Shown: positions 54,267 to 61,079 of the stretch, one piece after another
Numbering within the stretch: position 1 is the stretch's first letter
How the letters are laid out: each line of letters opens with the position of its first letter
Assembly (NCBI RefSeq): GCF_001189845.1
Contig: NZ_LFLZ01000013.1
Coordinates: 1-64,000, forward strand
Length of the DNA stretch: 64,000 bases
Direction of reading: 5' to 3'
Source of the DNA: Bradyrhizobium tropiciagri
Lineage (GTDB): Bacteria; Pseudomonadota; Alphaproteobacteria; Rhizobiales; Xanthobacteraceae
The notes under the pieces: model-generated
Database searches by the model: none
What the model was told of the DNA's origin: nothing
The model's input: the letters and a program-made list of their open reading frames with translations, nothing else
Program-made: the position numbers and the translations under genes

Positions 54267-56213
54267 CTACGCCTTGAGCTTCCGTCGGATGTGCTCGATG
54301 GCCTCCGGGTTGGCGAGCGCCGACAGATCGCCGGGGTCCTTGTCCTCGAAGACGGCGCGGAGCACGCGGCGCATGATCTTCATGTTGCGCGTCCTTGGCA
54401 GGTCGTCGACCAGCAACACCCGCTCGGGGCGGTATGATGTGCCCATTCCGTGCACCAGCGCTTGGGACAATTCTTCGGAGAGCGCGCGGGAATCCTGCGT
54501 GGTAGCGCTCGGCACGCAGGCGCACACGATTGCGGAGCCCTTCACCGGATGGGGAACGCTGAAGACTGCAGCTTCCGCCACCTTGCCGGTCGCGGTCAGT
54601 ATGCCCTCGAGCTCCGCAGGGCCGACGCGCTTGCCCGAGATCTTGATCGTGTCGTCGGAGCGGCCGAGAATGTAGTAGAGGCCGTCCTCGCCACGCATGG
54701 CAAAGTCGCCATGCACCCAGATGCCCGGGATCGTTTTCCAGTAACTCTCCAGATAGCGCTGGTCGGCCTTCCACAAGCTCTTGGTCAACCCGATCGATGC
54801 ATGACGCAGGACCAGTTCGCCGACTTCGCCGTCGGGGACGCGGTTACCCGCCATGTCGACGATATCTGCGCCGACCCCGAGCGCCGGCCGGGAGAACGAA
54901 CACGGATTCATCGGATGGTTCGGCGTGCCGGTGAAGATGCAGCCGCCGACTTCCGTGCCACCGGAAATATTGATGATCGGGATATTCGACTTGCAGACAT
55001 GCTCGAAGAACCATCGCCACGGCGTCTCCGTCCAGGCCTCGCCGCCCGACGCCGTTATCCGCAGGCTCGAGAGGTCGTATTGCTCGACCTCCTCGCCATA
55101 CCGCATCATGCCGCGCACGATGGTCGGTGAGACACCGAGATAGGTGACCTTGTGCTCGGCGATCAGGCGCCAGAAGCGCCCCGTATCGGGATAGTCGGGG
55201 GTCCCCTCGGCGACCAGCAGTCGGCCGCCGGCGAAGCTCGGAATGCAGGCGCACATCGCGCCTACCATCCATCCCATATCGCTGAAGAAGAAAAACAGGT
55301 CCGTTGGCTTGAAGTCGCCGCAGATGATCATATCCCGCGTGACCATTGAGCCGATGAAGCTGATGTGTGTCCACACACAGCCCTTCGGCTCACCGGTCGT
55401 GCCTGACGTGTAGAGAAGGATGGCGGGGTCTTCCGCGTCCATTTCGGCCGTTGGAAGCTCTGCTCCGCCCTGGGCGATCTCGTTCCACCAGTGGTCGCGT
55501 CCCGCCTGCATCGGCGTGTCGATGCCGAGCCCGCCGCGGTCGGCCACGATCACATGCTGGACGCTCGGTACGGTTTCGAGTGCCTCGTCGAGCACCGATT
55601 TCAGCGGACCCGGCGTGCCGCGACGCCAGGTGCCGTTCGCGGTGATCACGGCCTTCGCTTCACCGTGGTTGAGCCGCGACCGGATCGGGTCGGGGCCGAA
55701 GCCGGAGAACAGCGGCATCACGATCGCGCCGATCTTCAGGATCGCGAAGAAGGCCACGAAGGTTTCGGGCAGGCTCGGCATGTAGATGGCGACGACATCG
55801 CCCTTGCCGATTCCGAGCTTGCGCAGGCCGGAGGCTAGCCGCTCGACGGCGGAAGCGAACTCGGCATAGCTCAGTCGTCGCTGCTCGCGCCTGTCTTCGC
55901 CTTCCCAGACCAGAAACGTCTTGTCCCAGGCTTCAGCTCCGCGGTGCTTGTCGATGCAATTGAGGACGATGTTGGTGGTCCCGCCAACGCACCAGCGCGC
56001 CCATGGCTCGCCTCGTGCAAGATCAAGGATCTTCTCGGGCTGGCGATAGAAGCGGACGTCGCAGAACTTGAAGACTTCCTGCATGAGCCAGGCCGGATCG
56101 GCATCGGCCCTAGCCGCCAGCGCGTCGTAATCCGGCTGCCCCGTGGCGCGCAGGAACGCGCTCAGGTTGCTCTTCTCCACCAGTTCCGCGGCGGGCGTCC
56201 AGAGATAAGCCAT
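54267..56213 (-). CDS. Acetyl-CoA-synthetase-like AMP-forming ligase
   Basis: The 648-residue product has an ACS_N domain (about 40-95: VRFYRQPEKILDLARGEPWA) and the adenylation signatures ILLYTSGTTGEPKGCVWTHI, SFAGGRLLVAEGTPDYPD, SGGTEVGGCI, GDFAMRGEDGLYYILGRSDD and the C-terminal KISGKRVGPAELEG. This is the acetoacetyl-/acetyl-/propionyl-CoA synthetase branch; the short-chain specificity is inference. The conserved late Lys falls in RTRNMKIMRRVLR. Confidence 0.9.
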   Translation of the reverse strand: MAYLWTPAAELVEKSNLSAFLRATGQPDYDALAARADADPAWLMQEVFKFCDVRFYRQPEKILDLARGEPWARWCVGGTTNIVLNCIDKHRGAEAWDKTFLVWEGEDRREQRRLSYAEFASAVERLASGLRKLGIGKGDVVAIYMPSLPETFVAFFAILKIGAIVMPLFSGFGPDPIRSRLNHGEAKAVITANGTWRRGTPGPLKSVLDEALETVPSVQHVIVADRGGLGIDTPMQAGRDHWWNEIAQGGAELPTAEMDAEDPAILLYTSGTTGEPKGCVWTHISFIGSMVTRDMIICGDFKPTDLFFFFSDMGWMVGAMCACIPSFAGGRLLVAEGTPDYPDTGRFWRLIAEHKVTYLGVSPTIVRGMMRYGEEVEQYDLSSLRITASGGEAWTETPWRWFFEHVCKSNIPIINISGGTEVGGCIFTGTPNHPMNPCSFSRPALGVGADIVDMAGNRVPDGEVGELVLRHASIGLTKSLWKADQRYLESYWKTIPGIWVHGDFAMRGEDGLYYILGRSDDTIKISGKRVGPAELEGILTATGKVAEAAVFSVPHPVKGSAIVCACVPSATTQDSRALSEELSQALVHGMGTSYRPERVLLVDDLPRTRNMKIMRRVLRAVFEDKDPGDLSALANPEAIEHIRRKLKA

Positions 56214-56271
56214 TGGTTTTCTCCTGCTTCAAGAGCTGCGCCATCTTCTTGCATTTGGCTAGCGGCGATGT

Positions 56272-56291
56272 ATTCTAACAAATGTTAGAAT
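56272..56291. promoter_or_regulatory. Acyl-CoA-locus operator 3
   Basis: ATTCTAACA-AA-TGTTAGAAT is a perfect 20-bp palindrome between the divergent ligase and hydratase genes. It includes an ATG (56282) in frame with the hydratase, which argues against that codon as a start. Confidence 0.9.
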
Positions 56292-56308
56292 TCAAGAAAG
56301 AAGATATC

Positions 56309-57094
56309 GTGGCTGACAAAGAGCAGGTCCGCTATTCGGTCGAGGGCGGCATCGCGACCGTGACCATCGACCGCCCCGAACGCAAGAACGCGCTCTCGGT
56401 CGAGGCGATGAACGGCCTGACCGACGCGTGGAGCAAGGCCGAAGCCGATCCCTCCGTCCGCGTGATTATCCTGACGTCCGCAGACTGCGGCGTATTCTGT
56501 GCCGGGCTGGACCTGAAGCAGGCCGCAGAGATCCGGGCGAGGGACGGGGTCGATATCTTGACGCGGATGCGCGATCCCATGCAGCACGCGATGCGGAAGG
56601 TTTCGAAGCCGATCATTGCCGCGATGACCGGATCCCTGATGGCCGGCGGGATGATGCTTGCGCTGAAGTGCGATCTGAGGATCGCCCTGCGCGGCACGCG
56701 GGCAGGGATAACCGAAGTGAAGATGGGACGCGGGTCCCCGTGGGCGGTGCCGATGCTGTGGATGGTTCCGCAGCCACTGCTGATGGAAATGGTTCTCACC
56801 GGCGAGACGATGCCGATCGAGCGACTTGCGGAATACGGCTTCGTCAATTCGCTGGAAGACACGCCACAAGCCGTCCGCGAACGTGCAAGCGAATTGGCGC
56901 GGAAGATCGTCGAGGGGGCGCCGTTGTCCGTCAAGGCAGCCAAGGCCAGTGTGCTCGCCGCGATGGATCTCGGTCATGCACAGGGGCTTGTCGAGGCCGA
57001 GCGGCTGCATGTGGAGGCCTATGCCAGCCTCGACGCGATCGAAGGACCGAAGGCATTCGCCGAGAAACGCAAGCCGGTCTGGCAAGGCAGGTAG
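56309..57094 (+). CDS. Enoyl-CoA hydratase/isomerase family protein
   Basis: GTG at 56309 follows AAGAAG and is preferred over the ATG at 56282 inside operator 3. The 261-residue crotonase product has IATVTIDRPERKNALSVEAM, the oxyanion segment GVFCAGLDLKQAAEI and MTGSLMAGGMMLALKCDLRI. The catalytic-Glu region reads GITEVKMGRGSPWAVPM, keeping one Glu. It converges on the TetR gene with 6 nt between stops. Confidence 0.9.
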   Translation: MADKEQVRYSVEGGIATVTIDRPERKNALSVEAMNGLTDAWSKAEADPSVRVIILTSADCGVFCAGLDLKQAAEIRARDGVDILTRMRDPMQHAMRKVSKPIIAAMTGSLMAGGMMLALKCDLRIALRGTRAGITEVKMGRGSPWAVPMLWMVPQPLLMEMVLTGETMPIERLAEYGFVNSLEDTPQAVRERASELARKIVEGAPLSVKAAKASVLAAMDLGHAQGLVEAERLHVEAYASLDAIEGPKAFAEKRKPVWQGR

Positions 57095-57100
57095 AAAGGG

Positions 57101-57811
57101 TCAGGGCTTGTTGACGCCTTCGAAGATCAGGGTCTCGGTGCGGCGAGCCAGTTCGAGGACGGCATCCCTGTTCTCCAGCCTGAACCATTCAATCGTCCAG
57201 TTCAGCGCGCCGATCACGAACATGCGCAATGGCACCACCTCCATGTCAGCCCGGATCTCGCCGGCGCGCCGCGCATTGATGAAGAGCTGATCCCAATACT
57301 CGGCATAGGCTCGCCGCAACGGCCGGTGCGGCTTCTTCAGGTGCTCCGGCAATTGCCCGTAGATGCGGATGTTGGCCGAGGTGAAATCGCTGGTCTCGAG
57401 CAGCGCGACGAGGTGGGCCTCGATCGCGAGACCGATTCTGCGCCGATGCGATACCTTACCCGCTTGTTCGACCGCGTTCTTGACGGTTTCAAAGACATGG
57501 CGAAGGCCACGGTCCAGCACCTCGTCGAGGATCTCCTCCTTGGAGTCGAAGTGGTAGTAGATGCTTCCGGCCTTGATCTTCGCCTTCGCGGCGATCTGGC
57601 GCAGCGTCGTGGCCGAAAATCCCTGACGGCGAAATAGCTGCGCCGCGGACTTCAGAATCAGGTCTCGAGACCGTTCCGACTTCAGCTGTGCGGGGGCGTC
57701 CTCCGCCTCGGTATTGCGTTTGTTCGCAACCGAAGTGGCCTTGGAGCGACGCGCCGCCGCCCCAGGACGGGACCCGTCACGAGAACGCGTGGATGACCGA
57801 ATTGCCCTCAT
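57101..57811 (-). CDS. TetR-family repressor of the acyl-CoA locus
   Basis: The start at 57811 (MRAIRSSTRSRDG) or 57883 is uncertain; both give an Arg-rich extension before the TetR helix-turn-helix (RDLILKSAAQLFRRQGFSAT, IAAKAKIKAGSIYYHFDSKE). The C-terminal domain (about 110-236) is of the TetR_C type seen in FadR/PaaR/KstR2-like regulators. The three CTAACA-N2-TGTTAG palindromes at the promoters of this locus are its likely operators, with an acyl-CoA as inducer. Confidence 0.88.
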   Translation of the reverse strand: MRAIRSSTRSRDGSRPGAAARRSKATSVANKRNTEAEDAPAQLKSERSRDLILKSAAQLFRRQGFSATTLRQIAAKAKIKAGSIYYHFDSKEEILDEVLDRGLRHVFETVKNAVEQAGKVSHRRRIGLAIEAHLVALLETSDFTSANIRIYGQLPEHLKKPHRPLRRAYAEYWDQLFINARRAGEIRADMEVVPLRMFVIGALNWTIEWFRLENRDAVLELARRTETLIFEGVNKP

Positions 57812-57883
57812 TCCTGCTTGCAGCTCATCGTCGAAATTTTGGTGTATCGGCCTGCGTTGGCAACGATTCCCGTTGCCGCTCAA

Positions 57884-58363
57884 TGCAGATTTGGCAGATC
57901 GCCTACATATTTCAATGTTGAACAGATTCCTAGAGGGCGATTGCGAGCGGGCCTGCCGGCACGCACCTCAGCCTTCTCCATCGGCCCGTTAGCGCACTTG
58001 AGTTTGATTATCTCGCTTCTGCTTCTTTGCAGACGCTGAAGATCGTGCACTGGCTTAGACTGATCGAGGTCGGGATTCTACGCGCTTTTCGCTGGCGGAG
58101 TACTGCGGCGTACCTGATCGCATAGAAGGGCGTGGGCTGGTCTCAGCATTAGGACGCTGCTGTCGTTGTACGTACCGCCCGTTTCGGTCCGACCGGCGCT
58201 CTTCCAGCCGTGCTGAATGGAAATTGCAATCTTCTCGGGCGCAGCCGCGGCCTCTGCCGGCTGTCTCCTCAGTAAGTTTCGCCTCGACGCTCTTAACTGC
58301 GCGGACATCGCCCTTCAAACCGGTACAAGAATGACGTAGGAGAAGCAAAGATGAGGATTTGAG
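57884..58363. other. Gene-free gap
   Basis: These 480 bases separate the acyl-CoA locus from the IclR unit. I see no gene with a credible start or composition, no operator copy and no long hairpin. The IclR promoter presumably lies at the right end; the 58325-58345 stretch is A/G-rich with a likely ribosome site (GGAGAAGC). Confidence 0.5.
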
Positions 58364-59125
58364 ATGGCGAGACAGAGCGAGAAGAAGCCGCCCGCACTCA
58401 AGGGGGTATCAGCGGCCGAACGGGCGCTAGCAGTCTTGACGGCCTTTCGTCGGGGCGACAGCGCCTTGACCTTGGCTGAGTTGGCCGAGCGCACCGGGCT
58501 GGTCAAGAGCACGATCCTCCGGCTCGCCTTGTCGCTGCAGCAATACCGGCTGCTCGCGCGGCTGCCGGACGGTTCCTATCGGCTTGACGCCGAGACCTTG
58601 CGGCTCGGGACCGCCTATCAACAGGCATTCCGTCTTTCCGATCACGTCATGCCCGTGCTTGAGCACCTCGCGGCGAAAACAGGTGAGACGACGTCTTTTT
58701 ACGTTCGAAACGGCGAGGAAAGGCTTTGCCTTTTCCGCGTGGAAAGTACCAACCGGATCCGCATGACAGTTCAGCCGGGCGATACCCGTCCCATGGACAA
58801 GTCGGCGATCGCCCAGACGCTGCTTCGCTACGAGTCCCGCCAGGTTGAGCCTGACGATGAGTTACCGCTGTTTACGTCGGGGGTGACCGATCCTCATGCC
58901 GCTGCTCTCGCAATGCCGGTGTTTGGTATCTCAGAGACCCTGGTCGGGGCTGTGGCCATTTCCGGCCCGATCAGCCGGCTCACTGAGGCGCGGGCCGAGC
59001 AGGTCAGGGGGCCGCTGGTCGAGGCGGCGCATAAGCTAACGCTCGCATGCGGGGGCACGCCGCCCGGCGCCGTAAGGAGCCCGCGCAAGCGGAGCGCTGC
59101 CCGCCCAGCGAACGCACCAACATAA
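58364..59125 (+). CDS. IclR-family transcriptional regulator
   Basis: The 253-residue product has the IclR winged helix (SAAERALAVLTAFRRGDSAL, LAELAERTGLVKSTILRLAL, SYRLDAETLRLG) and the effector domain with GETTSFYVRNGEERLCLFRV, IRMTVQPGDTRPMDKSAIAQ and MPVFGISETLVGAVAISGP. It is encoded upstream of, and on the same strand as, an amidohydrolase-lactonase pair with a palindrome in the gap, so it probably controls that pair in response to an aromatic or sugar-acid ligand. Confidence 0.9.
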   Translation: MARQSEKKPPALKGVSAAERALAVLTAFRRGDSALTLAELAERTGLVKSTILRLALSLQQYRLLARLPDGSYRLDAETLRLGTAYQQAFRLSDHVMPVLEHLAAKTGETTSFYVRNGEERLCLFRVESTNRIRMTVQPGDTRPMDKSAIAQTLLRYESRQVEPDDELPLFTSGVTDPHAAALAMPVFGISETLVGAVAISGPISRLTEARAEQVRGPLVEAAHKLTLACGGTPPGAVRSPRKRSAARPANAPT

Positions 59126-59128
59126 AAC

Positions 59129-59143
59129 GAAACGTCGTTTCAT
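59129..59143. promoter_or_regulatory. Palindromic IclR-type operator
   Basis: GAAAC-GTC-GTTTC (59130-59142), with further partial symmetry to CGAAAC-N3-GTTTCA, lies 4 bp past the iclR stop and 70 bp before the amidohydrolase start. Confidence 0.65.
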
Positions 59144-59213
59144 TTTTACTTGTCGCCCCGACGTAGCCGGCTTATAAACCTCTCCATAACAATCGATGGG
59201 GAGGACCAACGTC

Positions 59214-60158
59214 GTGGCATCAGAGCTCACGCGAAGGACTGTGCTGACTGGACTCGCTGCAGCCGCACTTCCGCCGATTGCCGCGGCGCAGGCGGAGCAG
59301 GTTCGTTGGTCGAGCGGCTCCGAGAAGCCGCGGTTCGTTGCGCCGCCGGGCGCCACGGACTGCCACTTCCATATCTATGACAAGACCTATCCGGTCATGA
59401 AGGGCGCCACGCTGCTGCCCGAAGACGCCTTGCCCGACGACTATCGGGCGCTGCAGCGTCGGATCGGCACAACACGCGGCGTGATCATCCAGCCGTCCAC
59501 CTACGGAACAGACAATCGGCTGCAGATCGCGTCGCGACAAGCGTTGGGCGCCGAGAATATTCGCGTGATCGCCGTCGTGGCAGAGGACGTCTCGGATCAG
59601 GAGTTGCGCCAGCTCGACGAGCAGGGTGTCCGTGGCGTTCGATTCAATCTCGGTTTTCCCGGCGTCTTGTCGGTCGGCTCGCTCAAGCTGCTTGCCCCAC
59701 GGCTGGCCGATCTCGGCTGGCACTGCCAGATCAACATGCGTCCCAAGCAGATTGAGGACAACGCGGAGCTGCTCGCGTCGCTGCCCGGGCGACTCGTGTT
59801 CGATCATCTGGCGCAGGTGCCGCAGCCCGATGGTCTGGGAAGCGCGCCCTACAAGGTCATCCGCGGCTTGCTCGATCGCGGCAGGACCTGGATCAAGCTG
59901 TCCGGCCCCTACGTGTCGAGCAAGCAGGGCGCACCTGACTTTGCCGATGCTGGCGCCATTGCCGCAGCCTACGTCAAGGCCGCGCCCGAGCGACTGGTCT
60001 GGGGCAGCGACTGGCCGCATCCTTCGGAGAAAGAGCAGAAGCCGGATGATGCGCGGCTGTTCGATCTCTTCAGCCAATGGGCGGGTGAGGCTGCCTTCAG
60101 GCGCATTCTCGTCGACAATCCGGCCGAGCTCTACGGCTTTCCGCGGGTTGTCCAATGA
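59214..60158 (+). CDS. Tat-type signal amidohydrolase (LigI/galactarolactone-isomerase-like)
   Basis: GTG at 59214 has GGGGAGG 9 nt upstream and is preferred to the ATG at 59196. The 314-residue product opens with a twin-arginine-like signal (ELTRRTVLTGLAAAALPPIA) and then a TIM-barrel amidohydrolase_2 fold: ATDCHFHIYDKTYPV with the metal-binding HFH, GVIIQPSTYGTDNRL, LVFDHLAQVPQPDG, and VWGSDWPHPSEKE with the catalytic Asp. The family hydrolyses lactones such as 2-pyrone-4,6-dicarboxylate. Substrate not determinable. Confidence 0.87.
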   Translation: MASELTRRTVLTGLAAAALPPIAAAQAEQVRWSSGSEKPRFVAPPGATDCHFHIYDKTYPVMKGATLLPEDALPDDYRALQRRIGTTRGVIIQPSTYGTDNRLQIASRQALGAENIRVIAVVAEDVSDQELRQLDEQGVRGVRFNLGFPGVLSVGSLKLLAPRLADLGWHCQINMRPKQIEDNAELLASLPGRLVFDHLAQVPQPDGLGSAPYKVIRGLLDRGRTWIKLSGPYVSSKQGAPDFADAGAIAAAYVKAAPERLVWGSDWPHPSEKEQKPDDARLFDLFSQWAGEAAFRRILVDNPAELYGFPRVVQ

Positions 60159-61078
60159 CATTCTTCAACCCGCCGCGCCGCATCGAGACGAGCGTGTTCA
60201 CGCGGCTTCCGGACCAGTTCCGCAAACCCCGTCGCACATCCTGGGCTGATGCCAACCAGGGTGGCCGCGAGATCGACTCCTTCCTCGAAGGGCCGTCCTT
60301 CGATCGTCAGGGACGGCTCTACGTCACGGATATTCCCTATGGACGCATCTTCCGTGTCAGCGCGGACGGTGCGTGGGAGCTCGTGACCGAGTATGACGGC
60401 TGGCCGAACGGGCTGAAGATTCATCGCGACGGCCGCATCTTCATCACCGACTACAAGCGCGGCATCATGCTGCTCGATCCCGCGAATGGCGCAGTGACGC
60501 CCTTCCTCGAGACGGCGGCGAGCGAAAGCTTCAAGGGCGTGAACGATCTCGTCTTCGCGCCGTCGGGGAATCTCTATTTCACCGACCAGGGCCAGACCGG
60601 GATGCATGATCCCACGGGGCGGGTCTGGAAGCTGACGCCCGATGGCCGGCTGACGTGCCTGATCAACACGATCCCGAGTCCGAACGGCATCGTCGTCGAT
60701 CCGGAGGAGAGCTTTCTGCTCGTTGCAGTGACGCGCGCCAACCAGATCTGGCGTGTGCCGTTGCCGGCTAGCGGCTTGACGACCAAGGTCGGCATCTTCG
60801 CGCATTTGCATGGTGGCCCCGGTGGTCCCGACGGGCTGGCGCTGGACAGCGGCGGCAATCTGCTGGTCTGCCACACCGGCTTCGGTTCGGTGTGGCGATT
60901 GTCGCCCTTGGCCGAGCCGCTCGATCGCATCGTGTCCTGCGCCGGCGTCGGCAACACCAATCTCGCGTTTGGCGGACCGGTGCGAAAAAGCCTGTTCATC
61001 ACCGAAAGCCGTACGGGAACGCTGATCCGTGCCGAACTGGAGACGCCGGGCCCGCCGATGTTCTCGCACGCTGACTAA
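60155..61078 (+). CDS. SMP-30/gluconolactonase-family protein
   Basis: The ATG overlaps the preceding stop (ATGA), so the pair is translationally coupled. The 307-residue product is a six-bladed beta-propeller: EIDSFLEGPSFDRQGRLYVT (metal-ligand Glu), GWPNGLKIHRDGRIFITDYK, FKGVNDLVFAPSGNLYFTDQ and SPNGIVVDPEESFLLVAV (Asn/Asp ligands). Such enzymes open sugar or aromatic lactones, which fits the neighbouring amidohydrolase. Confidence 0.88.
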   Translation: MTFFNPPRRIETSVFTRLPDQFRKPRRTSWADANQGGREIDSFLEGPSFDRQGRLYVTDIPYGRIFRVSADGAWELVTEYDGWPNGLKIHRDGRIFITDYKRGIMLLDPANGAVTPFLETAASESFKGVNDLVFAPSGNLYFTDQGQTGMHDPTGRVWKLTPDGRLTCLINTIPSPNGIVVDPEESFLLVAVTRANQIWRVPLPASGLTTKVGIFAHLHGGPGGPDGLALDSGGNLLVCHTGFGSVWRLSPLAEPLDRIVSCAGVGNTNLAFGGPVRKSLFITESRTGTLIRAELETPGPPMFSHAD

Positions 61079-61079
61079 C

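Noticed and set aside
56282..56308. ATG start of the last hydratase at 56282
   Set aside because: It lies inside the 20-bp operator; the GTG at 56309 has a purine-rich ribosome site and gives the usual length.
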